Assembly: GCF_039812505.1 (NCBI RefSeq)
Contig: NZ_JBDIAQ010000031.1
Coordinates: 1-28,530, forward strand
Reading direction: 5' to 3'
Origin: Intrasporangium_A sp039812505
Lineage (GTDB): Bacteria; Actinomycetota; Actinomycetes; Actinomycetales; Dermatophilaceae
Length of the DNA stretch: 28,530 bases
Both the position numbers and the translations under genes were made by a program. Positions 17,699-25,380 of the stretch are shown piece after piece (position 1 is the stretch's first letter; each line of letters opens with the position of its first letter). Below the pieces are notes generated by a model. It worked only from the letters and a program-made list of their open reading frames with translations, ran no database searches and was not told where the DNA came from.

Positions 17699-18162
17699 GC
17701 GTCGACGTCCTCAACGAGACCGAGTTCGCCGTCGACGAGCTCGAGCTGCTCGACTGTGCGCGCTACGTCCTCACCCAGATGCGCGTGCACCCTGCCGCCG
17801 ACCTCTGCATCACCCTGGTCGACGAGGCGGCGATGGAGACGCTGCACGTGCAGTGGATGGACCTTCCCGGCCCCACCGACGTGATGAGCTTCCCGATGGA
17901 CGAGCTGCGACCCGGCGCCGAAGGGGAGGAGCCGACCGAGGGCAACCTCGGCGACGTCGTGCTCTGCCCCACCGTCGCCGCCCGTCAGGCGAGCGAGGCC
18001 GGCCACGCCCCGATCGAGGAGCTGCTGCTGCTCACGACGCACGGCATCCTGCACCTGCTCGGCTACGACCACGCCGAGCCGGACGAGGAGCGTGAGATGT
18101 TCGAGCTGCAACGCCAGCTGCTGCTCACCTTCCTCGCCACCCGCAACCGACCCGCCGGCTGA
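17695..18162 (+). CDS. ybeY: Endoribonuclease YbeY, rRNA maturation factor
   Basis: This zinc-dependent single-strand endoribonuclease is needed for 16S rRNA 3'-end maturation and ribosome quality control. The 155-residue protein has the full metal site H116-x3-H120-x5-H126 within T-H-G-I-L-H-L-L-G-Y-D-H. It also has T-D-V-M-S-F-P at 61-67 and G-N-L-G-D-V-V-L at 83-90, both typical of the family. The ATG overlaps the phoH stop by four bases, so translation is coupled. Length and motifs are ordinary. Confidence 0.97.
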   Translation: MSVDVLNETEFAVDELELLDCARYVLTQMRVHPAADLCITLVDEAAMETLHVQWMDLPGPTDVMSFPMDELRPGAEGEEPTEGNLGDVVLCPTVAARQASEAGHAPIEELLLLTTHGILHLLGYDHAEPDEEREMFELQRQLLLTFLATRNRPAG

Positions 18163-18173
18163 CGTGACCCGTC

Positions 18174-19478
18174 ATGCTGCCCGCACTCGTCATCCCGGCC
18201 GTCGTCAGCATCGCGATCGCGTTCTGCCTGTCGGCCGCCGAGGCCGCCCTCTTCCGGATGTCCCGGGTGCGGGCGCAGGAGCTGTTCGACGAGGGCCGGT
18301 TCGGGTCGAAGGCGCTGGTGCGGATCGTCCCGGACGCGTCGGTCTACCTCGCGGTCATCACGTTCCTACGGGTCGTCGCCGAGGCGACGGCTGCGGTGCT
18401 GGCCACCTTGGCGGTAGCCACCTGGCTCGATGACATCTGGCCGGCGGGACTGCTGGCGATCGCCATCATGGCCGTCGTGTCCTTCGTCGTCGTCGGGGTC
18501 TCACCGCGCACGCTCGGGCGCCAGCACTACGACACGGTTGCCCTGTGGGCGGCACCGTTCGCGGTGGCCCTGCGCACCGTGCTGGGACCGGTCGCCAAGG
18601 GGTTCATCGCCTTCGGCAACGCCGTGACCCCCGGCCGCGGGTATGCCGACGGCCCCTTCCAGACCGAGGCGGAGCTGCGGGACCTGCTGGACCGGGCCGG
18701 GGAGACCGACGTCCTGGAGGACGAGGAGCGGGAGATGATCCACTCGGTCTTCGAGCTCGGCGACACCGTCGCCCGGGCCGTCATGGTGCCCCGCACCGAC
18801 ATGCTGACGATCGAGCACACCAAGACCCTGCGCAGTGCGATGTCGCTGTTCCTGCGCAGCGGCTTCTCCCGGATCCCGGTCGTCGGCGAGGACTCCGACG
18901 ACATCCGGGGCCTGCTGTACTTCAAGGACGTGGCCCGTCGCCTGAACGCGGCCCCGGAGGACGCCAAGCAGCCGGCCACCGAGGTGATGCGCCCGATGCA
19001 CTTCGTCCCGGAGAGCAAGCCCGTCGACGACCTGCTGCGCGAGATGCAGCAGGAGCAGAGCCACTTCGCCATCGTCGTCGACGAGTACGGCGGCACCGCC
19101 GGCCTCGTGACGATCGAGGACATCATCGAGGAGATCGTCGGCGAGATCGCCGACGAGCACGACCGCGAGGCGCCCGGCGCGGAACCGCTCGCGGACGGGA
19201 CCGTACGGGTCCCGGCCTCGATGGACATCGACGACCTCGCGGAGCTCTTCGACGTCGACATCGAGGACGAGGACGTCGACACCGTCGGGGGTCTGCTCAC
19301 CAAGGCGATCGGCCGCGTGCCCATCACCGGCTCGACCGGCAGCGTCGGCGGGCTCGTCCTGACCGCCGAGCGGATGGCGGGCCGCCGGCACCGGGTCGCC
19401 ACGGTCGTCGTGCAGCGAGCCGAGCCCCCGGCCGCTGCGGACCTGGTAGGTGACAAGGAGGAAGCCCATGGGCACTGA
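18174..19478 (+). CDS. CNNM/CBS-domain membrane protein (hemolysin C / CorC-like)
   Basis: This 434-residue protein belongs to the CNNM/CorC family, whose members are associated with magnesium export or homeostasis. It has an N-terminal DUF21/CNNM membrane domain with three or four helices (about 1-25, 55-83, 88-110 and 122-140). A CBS pair follows (about 204-258 and 271-325, closing with the conserved E-D-I-I-E-E-I-V-G-E-I), then a CorC_HlyC C-terminal domain (about 340-415). The name hemolysin is historical. It starts 11 bases after ybeY, and its last 11 bases contain the start of era, so all four genes are likely one transcript. The usual T-x-P motif of the membrane domain is represented by G-V-S-P-R-T. 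Confidence 0.93.
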   Translation: MLPALVIPAVVSIAIAFCLSAAEAALFRMSRVRAQELFDEGRFGSKALVRIVPDASVYLAVITFLRVVAEATAAVLATLAVATWLDDIWPAGLLAIAIMAVVSFVVVGVSPRTLGRQHYDTVALWAAPFAVALRTVLGPVAKGFIAFGNAVTPGRGYADGPFQTEAELRDLLDRAGETDVLEDEEREMIHSVFELGDTVARAVMVPRTDMLTIEHTKTLRSAMSLFLRSGFSRIPVVGEDSDDIRGLLYFKDVARRLNAAPEDAKQPATEVMRPMHFVPESKPVDDLLREMQQEQSHFAIVVDEYGGTAGLVTIEDIIEEIVGEIADEHDREAPGAEPLADGTVRVPASMDIDDLAELFDVDIEDEDVDTVGGLLTKAIGRVPITGSTGSVGGLVLTAERMAGRRHRVATVVVQRAEPPAAADLVGDKEEAHGH

Positions 19479-20454
19479 CGTCACCGGGTCTGCCGGAGCC
19501 GATCCGGGAGGGGGCGAGGCGTTCGGGAGGCACGAGGTCATGGACGCTTCCTACCGGGCCGGCTTCGCCTGCCTCGTCGGGCGGCCCAACGCGGGCAAGT
19601 CGACCCTGACCAACGCCCTGGTCGGGCAGAAGGTCGCGATCACCTCGTCGAAGCCGCAGACCACGCGCCACACCATCCGCGGGGTTGCGACGACCGACCG
19701 TGCGCAGCTGGTCCTGGTCGACACCCCGGGTCTGCACAAGCCGCGCACCCTGCTCGGCGAACGCCTCAACGACCTCGTCCGCGCGACGCTCCTGGAGGTC
19801 GACGTCATCGGCTTCTGCCTGCCGGCCGACCAGCGCATCGGGCCGGGTGACACGTTCATCGCCAAGGACCTGACCGAGCTGCGCACCGTGCGCCGCCGGC
19901 CCGTCGTCGCGCTCGCCACCAAGACCGACCTGGTCGACCGGGAGCGGCTGGCCGAGCACCTGGTCGCGGCCGACCGGCTCGGTGACTGGGACGCCATCGT
20001 GCCGGTCTCCGCAGTGTCGGGGGAGCAGGTGGACGAGGTCCGCGAGGTCCTCTCGTCCTTCCTGCCGGTCTCGCCGCGCCTGTACCCCGACGGCGTGCTG
20101 ACCGACGAGCCAGAGGCGGTCATGATCGCCGAGCTCGTCCGCGAGGCCGCGCTGGAGGGCGTCCGCGACGAGCTGCCGCACTCGCTGGCCGTCGTCGTCG
20201 AGGAGATGGTGCCGCGCGAGGACCGGCCGGCGGACAACCCGCTGCTGGACGTGCGCGTCAACGTCTACGTCGAGCGGCCGAGCCAGAAGGCGATCGTGAT
20301 CGGTCGTGGCGGGTCCCGCCTGCGGGAGGTGGGCTCCACCGCGCGACGCGGCATCGAGGCACTGCTCGGGCAGCGGGTCTTCCTCGACCTGCACGTCAAG
20401 GTCGCCAAGGACTGGCAGCGCGACCCGAAGCAGCTGCAGCGCCTGGGCTTCTGA
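19468..20454 (+). CDS. era: GTPase Era, 16S rRNA-binding
   Basis: This GTPase assists 30S subunit assembly by binding the 3' end of 16S rRNA. The 328-residue protein has G1 G38-R-P-N-A-G-K-S-T46, the switch segment with P-Q-T-T-R-H, G3 D85-T-P-G88 and G4 T151-K-T-D154 (a T instead of the usual N). The C-terminal KH domain (about 225-328) has V-I-G-R-G-G-S-R-L-R and the closing W-Q-R-D-P-K-Q-L-Q-R-L-G-F. ATG 19468 was chosen because AAGGAGGAA precedes it; a GTG at 19450 is in frame but lies upstream of that site. The N-terminus is about 25-30 residues longer than E. coli Era. It closes the phoH-ybeY-corC-era block. Confidence 0.96.
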   Translation: MGTDVTGSAGADPGGGEAFGRHEVMDASYRAGFACLVGRPNAGKSTLTNALVGQKVAITSSKPQTTRHTIRGVATTDRAQLVLVDTPGLHKPRTLLGERLNDLVRATLLEVDVIGFCLPADQRIGPGDTFIAKDLTELRTVRRRPVVALATKTDLVDRERLAEHLVAADRLGDWDAIVPVSAVSGEQVDEVREVLSSFLPVSPRLYPDGVLTDEPEAVMIAELVREAALEGVRDELPHSLAVVVEEMVPREDRPADNPLLDVRVNVYVERPSQKAIVIGRGGSRLREVGSTARRGIEALLGQRVFLDLHVKVAKDWQRDPKQLQRLGF

Positions 20455-20471
20455 GCGGCCGGGCGGCTCAG
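20451..20471. terminator. Bidirectional stem-loop between era and the lipoprotein gene
   Basis: CTGAGC and GCTCAG pair perfectly across nine bases. The arms contain the stop codons of both converging genes. No T-run follows on either side, so it is a candidate terminator of the T-less type common in high-GC bacteria. Confidence 0.4.
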
Positions 20472-21205
20472 CTCGCGGGAACCGGCCCGGACAGCTCCGA
20501 CCGGGTGACCACGGTGACCGTGTTCTTCACGTTCGTCGCGCTGAAGCTCGCGGACTTGGCCCCGTTGCTGAAGGACACCGAGATCGCGCTCGGCGCGGTC
20601 GGCTGCTTGCTCGCCGTCCAGCCGTCCTCGGTCAGCACGTTGCCGAGCTTCAGGTCGGACCCGGAGGCCGTGAATGACACCGACCCGGCCCCGGCCACAG
20701 AGTAGGAGCCGTCCCCCGCCGGGCTGGTCGACTCCTGCTTGGAGATCGTCATCGACCCGTCGTGCAGCTGAACCCGGAAGGTCCACGTGGTGGCTGCCTG
20801 GGTGAACCGGACCTCGAGACCGTCCGCCTGCTTCACCGGGTCCCCCTGCTGTTGCCAGCCGCCTGCCGGGGTAACGGACATGAGCTCCAGCTGCCCGTCC
20901 CGGACGAGGAACTTGACCTGCCCCGCGTCGCCCACGTCCCAGGCGCCGTCCCGGATCTCGGACACCCCGGCCACCTGCGACCCGGAGGCCGGGGGCGTCG
21001 TGCCGGAGGCCGCGCCGCCGGGCGCCGGCGTGCCGACCTGCTGTCCCTGGTCGGTGGCCGTGGGCTGTTCCGGCACGACCGGGCCGGCGCCGAGGCTCGT
21101 CGACTGGGGGCCGATCATCTCGTCGCCGAAACCGAGTCCGCACCCGCCCAGGAGGGCCACCACAGCCAGGGCGCTCGCCGCTGCGGGCCACATCCGTCTG
21201 TTCAT
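20468..21205 (-). CDS. Putative lipoprotein of unknown function
   Basis: This 245-residue exported protein has a lipobox L-L-G-G-C at about residues 18-22, after a basic N-terminus and a hydrophobic core, so it is probably lipid-anchored outside the membrane. A Pro/Thr/Gln/Gly-rich spacer of about 60 residues follows. A beta-rich domain then contains two similar-looking halves (W-D-V-G-D-A-G-Q-V-K-F and later G-S-V-S-F-T-A-S-G-S-D-L-K-L), which could bind a ligand or polymer. I do not recognise a named family. ATG 21205 was chosen because GGAGG lies seven bases upstream; GTG at 21211 is too close to that site. It converges on era. Confidence 0.75.
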   Translation of the reverse strand: MNRRMWPAAASALAVVALLGGCGLGFGDEMIGPQSTSLGAGPVVPEQPTATDQGQQVGTPAPGGAASGTTPPASGSQVAGVSEIRDGAWDVGDAGQVKFLVRDGQLELMSVTPAGGWQQQGDPVKQADGLEVRFTQAATTWTFRVQLHDGSMTISKQESTSPAGDGSYSVAGAGSVSFTASGSDLKLGNVLTEDGWTASKQPTAPSAISVSFSNGAKSASFSATNVKNTVTVVTRSELSGPVPAS

Positions 21206-21230
21206 CAGCACGCCTCCAGCGCGTCGCCGT

Positions 21231-22283
21231 TCACGTGCTCACGTCCGCCTCCCCGGCGGCGTGGGCCTTACCCAGCACCCAAGCCGACCCGGCTGGGAGT
21301 CTGCTGAACGTCGGCTCGTCGTGCGGTGTGGCGTGGCTCGATGTGTGATGTGGATCGAGGTGCGGTTTGACCGGTGCCGTCGGGTCAGCCGATCGGCGGG
21401 GCCGCAGCTGCAGCACGATCACGCCCGCCAGGATGACGAGGCCCCCGGTGATCTGCACGAGCGTCATCCGCTCGTCGTACACGAGGGCCACGGCAGCCGC
21501 CGCGACGAGTGGCTCGATGCTGGAGAGGATGCCGGCTCGAGGTGCACCGATCCTGGTGACGCCCCAGGTGTGGAACGACATCGCGAGCAGGGTGCCGACG
21601 AGCACGTATGTCAGAACCCATCCGTAGACCGCCGGATCGACGCCGAGCGACAGCGGAGCGTGCGTCACGGTGGCGGCCAGGGTCACCGTCACGAGAGCCG
21701 ATGTCGCCACGATGGCCGTCATGAGCGTGACGTCGGCCTCGGGCGGGAGCGAGGATGCAACGATCGTGTAGATCGCGTAGCTCAGGGCGGCGGTGAGAGA
21801 CAGCGCGACCCCCGCCCCGGACACGTCCCTGAAGCCACCCAGCCCGAGCAGGAGCAGCATGCCCACGGCCGAGCAGCCGAGGGCGGCCAGCATGCGCCGC
21901 GTCGGAGACTCCCGCCTGGTGAGGAAGCCGATGATCGTGATGATGGCGGGGTACGTGTAGACGAGAAGGACGGCGAGGCCGGCATCCATGACGGCGATCG
22001 CGCCGAAGTAGGTGAGGCCCTGCACGGCGTACCCGACACCCCCCAGGCCGATGCACGTCAGCGCGACGCGCCGGCTCACCCGCGCAGGACGACGGAGCAT
22101 GACGACAACCCAGAAGGCGAGGGCGCCGATGGCGAAACGCCAGAGCATGAGGGTCTCGACGGTGACCTCGTGCGCGTAGGCCCCCTTGGCGAAGACGACG
22201 GACAGCCCATAGCACGACGCCGCTGCCATGACGAACAGCGCGCCACGGGGATCGACCCTTGACGCGGGTGCAGACTCACTCAC
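21231..22283 (-). CDS. EamA/DMT-family transporter
   Basis: This polytopic inner-membrane protein of 350 residues has about ten hydrophobic helices arranged as two EamA repeats. The first starts at G-A-L-F-V-M-A-A-A-S-C-Y-G and the second at G-V-A-L-S-L-T-A-A-L-S-Y-A-I-Y. Such proteins move amino acids, metabolites or drugs, usually outward; the substrate cannot be read here. The last 50 residues form a hydrophilic His/Thr/Pro-rich tail that is not part of the fold. GTG 22283 was chosen because a TACGGT box lies six bases upstream (leaderless start); the frame is open to 22361. It is divergent from a LysR-type regulator, a common pairing in which the regulator controls the exporter. Confidence 0.9.
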   Translation of the reverse strand: MSESAPASRVDPRGALFVMAAASCYGLSVVFAKGAYAHEVTVETLMLWRFAIGALAFWVVVMLRRPARVSRRVALTCIGLGGVGYAVQGLTYFGAIAVMDAGLAVLLVYTYPAIITIIGFLTRRESPTRRMLAALGCSAVGMLLLLGLGGFRDVSGAGVALSLTAALSYAIYTIVASSLPPEADVTLMTAIVATSALVTVTLAATVTHAPLSLGVDPAVYGWVLTYVLVGTLLAMSFHTWGVTRIGAPRAGILSSIEPLVAAAAVALVYDERMTLVQITGGLVILAGVIVLQLRPRRSADPTAPVKPHLDPHHTSSHATPHDEPTFSRLPAGSAWVLGKAHAAGEADVST

Positions 22284-22289
22284 GACGGG

Positions 22290-22295
22290 ACCGTA
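22290..22295 (-). promoter_or_regulatory. -10 box of the EamA transporter gene, leaderless start
   Basis: On the minus strand TACGGT (TANNNT) is followed by six bases and GTG 22283. It supports the chosen start. The -35 position falls in the palindrome at 22309-22320. Confidence 0.45.
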
Positions 22296-22308
22296 TGCCG
22301 TTCGCCTC

Positions 22309-22336
22309 CTATCGAGATAGCCTGAGTTCCCGATAG
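22309..22336. promoter_or_regulatory. LysR-type operator in the divergent EamA/LysR intergenic region
   Basis: CTATC-GA-GATAG (22309-22320) is a perfect inverted repeat, and a third CGATAG half-site lies at 22331-22336, 16 bases further. This array of one palindrome plus a repeat half-site is the usual layout of a LysR recognition and activation site. It covers the -35 position of the transporter and a TAGCCT box (22318-22323) that may serve the regulator gene. Confidence 0.45.
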
Positions 22337-22353
22337 CAGGCCTAGGAGAATCC

Positions 22354-23298
22354 TTGACCACGTTGCATCAGCTGCGCTGCTTCCTCGTGGCCTACGAGGC
22401 GGGCTCTCTCACGGCCGCGGCGGCCCGGCTCGGCCACGCGCAACCGTCGGTGTCCGAGCAGGTGCGCATCCTCGAGCGTTCTCTCGGGGCCCGGCTCTTC
22501 GAGCGGGTCGGGCGCGGGCTGGTGCCGACCGAGGCTGCCCACGAGCTGCGGCCGCACGCCGAGCAGGCCCTCGGTGCGGTTGCCGCGGGGGCGCAGGCGG
22601 TCCGGGCCGTCAACGAGCTGGAGACCGGCACCGTCCGCTTCGGCGTCTTCGGGGCCACGCGACTCTACCTGTCCGGCGCCGTCGTGCTCGAGGTGCTCCG
22701 GCGTCATCCGGGGGTCCGGGTCGAGCAGGTCGGGCGACACACCACCGACGTCGTGGACCAGCTACGCCGCGGCCGGCTGGAGGCGGCGCTCGTCTCCCTG
22801 CCCGTCGACGACGCCAACCTCGAGGTGCACCCCGTCACCAGCGACGAGCTGGTCTACGTGAGCGCATCCGCCGAGCGGCTCGGCCGGCCGGTATCGGGGG
22901 CTCGGCTCGGCCAGGCGCGCCTCGCTCTCGCCTGGGCCAGTTGGGCCGAGCTGGACGTGACCCGGATCCGGCTCGCGAGCATGGTCGAGGCGACCGGCCA
23001 CCCGCTGCGGGCCAGGGTCGAGGTCGAGGATGTCGAGATCGCCCTCGAGGTTTCCGAGTCGGGAGAGGCCGACACCATCATCGGCCTTGGTGCGATTCAC
23101 GCCCTCGGTGACCGCATCTCCTCGCGGGTGGGCTGGGTTCCTTTGCGTCCCAAGCTCTTCGAGCGCTTCGCCATCGTCCACCGGCGTGGTGCGGTGCTCT
23201 CGCCCGCGACGATGCTCATGGTCGAGGTCGTCTCGGCCCGTTTGCGGGCTGTGAAGCGCGGGGCGCGTCAGCTTGGTCGGGTACGGGTGCCGGGATGA
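22354..23298 (+). CDS. LysR-family transcriptional regulator
   Basis: This DNA-binding regulator of 314 residues has an N-terminal winged helix-turn-helix (about 4-62) with the typical L-x-Q-L-R-C-F-L-V-A-Y-E-A-G-S-L-T-A-A-A-A-R-L and L-G-A-R-L-F-E-R. A periplasmic-binding-protein-like effector domain follows (about 90-300). The start is TTG 22354, with AGGAGA seven bases upstream; there is no in-frame ATG or GTG near enough to replace it. It probably controls the divergent EamA transporter and itself. The effector is unknown. Confidence 0.93.
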   Translation: MTTLHQLRCFLVAYEAGSLTAAAARLGHAQPSVSEQVRILERSLGARLFERVGRGLVPTEAAHELRPHAEQALGAVAAGAQAVRAVNELETGTVRFGVFGATRLYLSGAVVLEVLRRHPGVRVEQVGRHTTDVVDQLRRGRLEAALVSLPVDDANLEVHPVTSDELVYVSASAERLGRPVSGARLGQARLALAWASWAELDVTRIRLASMVEATGHPLRARVEVEDVEIALEVSESGEADTIIGLGAIHALGDRISSRVGWVPLRPKLFERFAIVHRRGAVLSPATMLMVEVVSARLRAVKRGARQLGRVRVPG

Positions 23299-23355
23299 CG
23301 GGGGAGATCCAGGCGAGCGGTGCGTCTCAGGATCCGGGCACCCGGGGGACGATGG

Positions 23356-23384
23356 TGGACGAAGGCGGCTGGGCGGCATACCTT
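23356..23384 (+). promoter_or_regulatory. Promoter of the leuA leader
   Basis: TGGACG (23356-23361) and TACCTT (23379-23384) are separated by 17 bases, and the ATG of the leader peptide starts seven bases after the -10 box. The transcript should therefore begin at or next to that ATG. The stretch 23299-23355 before it shows nothing. Confidence 0.55.
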
Positions 23385-23391
23385 TGCTGGC

Positions 23392-23436
23392 ATGCGTTCG
23401 GCGCAGCTCCTCCTTCGCTGCCGCGGCGAGGCCTGA
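23392..23436 (+). CDS. Leucine leader peptide of leuA
   Basis: This 14-codon open frame, M-R-S-A-Q-L-L-L-R-C-R-G-E-A, is too short for ordinary gene finding. It carries three consecutive leucine codons (23407-23415), which can sense charged leucyl-tRNA. It begins seven bases after a TACCTT box, so it is probably leaderless, and ends just inside a hairpin that precedes leuA. Leader structures upstream of leuA are known in Actinobacteria (the LEU element, described as a conserved pseudoknot). The match to that concept is by position, leucine run and structure; a direct sequence comparison was not possible. Confidence 0.6.
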   Translation: MRSAQLLLRCRGEA

Positions 23437-23456
23437 TCCCCGGCCTTCCTCGTCGC
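23423..23456 (+). promoter_or_regulatory. Attenuator hairpin (LEU-type element) before leuA
   Basis: GCGGCGAGG (23423-23431) pairs with CCTCGTCGC (23448-23456) over nine bases with one G-U pair. A 16-base loop containing a second GGCC could make a further (pseudoknot) contact. A ribosome stalled on the Leu codons at 23407-23415 would cover the left arm and open the hairpin. GGAG follows at once (23457-23460), so the switch may act on translation as well as on transcription. Confidence 0.5.
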
Positions 23457-23508
23457 GGAGTTCGCCGTGTCCGGCCGGACACCCACAGCGACGAGAGAGC
23501 AGAGCGAG

Positions 23509-25260
23509 ATGATCCACCCCCAGCAGCCGAGCGGGATGCCCTTCCAGAAGTACGTGCCCTTCCACGAGCAGATCGTCGTCGACCTGCCCGACCGCACCTG
23601 GCCCGACAAGCGCATCGAGAAGGCGCCGCGCTGGTGCGCGGTCGACCTGCGCGACGGCAACCAGGCCCTGATCGACCCGATGAACACCGAGCGCAAGCTG
23701 CGGATGTTCCAGATGCTGGTGAAGCTGGGCTACAAGGAGATCGAGGTCGGCTTCCCGTCGGCCAGCCAGACCGACTACGACTTCGTCCGTGAGCTCATCG
23801 AGGGTCGTCACGTCCCCGACGACGTGACCATCCAGGTGCTGACCCAGTGCCGGGACCACCTCATCGAGCGGACCTACGACTCGCTGCGCGGGGCGAAGCA
23901 GGCGATCGTGCACTTCTACAACTCGACCTCGGTGCTGCAGCGGCGCGTCGTGTTCGGGCTCGACCAGGACGGCATCGTCGACATCGCGGTCCAGGCGGCC
24001 CGGCTGTGCCGCAAGCTCGAGGAGATCCTTCCCGACACGGCGATCTACTACGAGTACTCGCCGGAGTCGTACACCGGCACCGAGCTCGACTTCGCGGTGC
24101 GGATCTGCAACGAGGTCATCGAGGTCATCGACCCGACCCCCGACCACAGGATGATCGTCAACCTGCCGGCCACCGTCGAGATGATCACCCCGAACGTCTA
24201 CGCCGACTCGATCGAGTGGATGGTGCGTCACCTCGCGCGGCGCGAGTCGGTCGTGGTCTCGCTGCACCCGCACAACGACCGGGGCGAGGGCGTCGCGGCA
24301 GCCGAGCTCGGCTACCTGGCCGGTGCCGACCGCATCGAGGGCTGCCTGTTCGGCAACGGGGAGCGCACCGGCAACGTCGACCTCGTCACGCTCGGGATGA
24401 ACCTCTTCAGCCAGGGCATCGACCCGCAGATCGACTTCTCGGACATCGACGAGATCCGACGTACCGTCGAGCACTGCAACCAGCTGCCGGTCGGGGAGCG
24501 GCACCCGTGGGGCGGCGATCTCGTCTTCACGGCGTTCTCGGGGTCGCACCAGGACGCGATCAAGAAGGGCTTCGAGGCGATGGAGCACGACGCGCAGGAG
24601 GCCGGCAAGGGCGTGGACGACATCCCCTGGGGCGTGCCCTACCTGCCGATCGACCCGCACGACGTCGGACGGACCTACGAGGCGGTGGTGCGCGTCAACA
24701 GCCAGTCCGGCAAGGGCGGGGTCGCCTACATCATGAAGACCGAGCACCAGCTCGACCTGCCGCGGCGCCTGCAGATCGAGTTCTCCGGCGTCGTGCAGCG
24801 CGGCGTCGACCAGGACGGCGGCGAAGTCTCGCCGGCCGAGCTGTGGGCCAGGTTCAAGGACGAGTACCTGCCCAACGCGGAGGCCCCGTGGGGCCGGTTC
24901 GAGCTGCTGAACGTCAACGTCGACTCGCCCGTCGACGGCAACACGACGACCGAGGCGGTGCTGCGCGACGGCGGCTCGGAGGTCACCGTCAAGGGGGTCG
25001 GCAACGGCCCGATCGCGGCGTTCATCGACGCCGGGACCCGGATCGAGGGCGCGCCGGTGGACGTTCGCGTCCTCGACTACGCCGAGCACGCCCTGTCGGC
25101 TGGCGGCGACTCGCTGGCGGCGGCATACGTGGAGTGCGCCGTCGGCGAGCGGGTCCTGTGGGGCGTCGGGATCGACCCCTCGATCGTGACCGCGTCCCTC
25201 AAGGCGATCGTGTCCGCGATCAACCGGGCCGAGCGCGACGCGGTGGTCGCCCGGACCTGA
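23509..25260 (+). CDS. leuA: 2-isopropylmalate synthase
   Basis: This is the first committed enzyme of leucine synthesis, condensing acetyl-CoA with 2-oxoisovalerate. The 583-residue protein is the long actinobacterial/plant-like type. It has the HMGL-like TIM barrel with D-L-R-D-G-N-Q-A-L, the E-V-G-F-P-S-A-S-Q-T-D-Y segment and the metal site H-P-H-N-D-R-G-E-G. The G-N-G-E-R-T-G-N-V-D-L loop follows, then the C-terminal LeuA dimer domain (about 440-583), which binds leucine for feedback inhibition. ATG 23509 is preferred because the 42 bases before it have atypical codons; GTG 23467, with GGAG six bases upstream and next to the leader hairpin, is a real alternative. Control is probably double: leucine feedback on the enzyme and attenuation by the leader. 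Confidence 0.95.
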   Translation: MIHPQQPSGMPFQKYVPFHEQIVVDLPDRTWPDKRIEKAPRWCAVDLRDGNQALIDPMNTERKLRMFQMLVKLGYKEIEVGFPSASQTDYDFVRELIEGRHVPDDVTIQVLTQCRDHLIERTYDSLRGAKQAIVHFYNSTSVLQRRVVFGLDQDGIVDIAVQAARLCRKLEEILPDTAIYYEYSPESYTGTELDFAVRICNEVIEVIDPTPDHRMIVNLPATVEMITPNVYADSIEWMVRHLARRESVVVSLHPHNDRGEGVAAAELGYLAGADRIEGCLFGNGERTGNVDLVTLGMNLFSQGIDPQIDFSDIDEIRRTVEHCNQLPVGERHPWGGDLVFTAFSGSHQDAIKKGFEAMEHDAQEAGKGVDDIPWGVPYLPIDPHDVGRTYEAVVRVNSQSGKGGVAYIMKTEHQLDLPRRLQIEFSGVVQRGVDQDGGEVSPAELWARFKDEYLPNAEAPWGRFELLNVNVDSPVDGNTTTEAVLRDGGSEVTVKGVGNGPIAAFIDAGTRIEGAPVDVRVLDYAEHALSAGGDSLAAAYVECAVGERVLWGVGIDPSIVTASLKAIVSAINRAERDAVVART

Positions 25261-25261
25261 T

Positions 25262-25345
25262 CTGTCGATCGGGAATCGTGCACTGTCGATCGGGAATCGT
25301 GCACGTTCGACCGGTAATCGTGCACTGTCGATCGGGAATGGTGCA
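25262..25345. repeat. Four tandem 21-bp repeats after leuA
   Basis: The unit is C-TGTCGATCGGGAATCGTGCA. Copies 1 (25262-25282) and 2 (25283-25303) are identical, copy 3 (25304-25324) differs at four positions and copy 4 (25325-25345) at one. There are no spacers. Each 20-base core begins with TG and ends with CA on both strands, the mark of IS21-family ends, which often carry several tandem terminal repeats. CGAT-n5-ATCG inside each unit and TGCAC/GTGCA across the junctions are also palindromic, so a repeated operator is the alternative. The array starts one base after the leuA stop codon and ends 35 bases before the next gene. Confidence 0.9.
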
Positions 25346-25380
25346 GGGTGCCCCGACCCGGTTGTGGGACGATTCCGGCT

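Noticed and set aside
25262..25345. CRISPR array
   Set aside because: The repeat units are contiguous with no spacers, and no cas gene is present.
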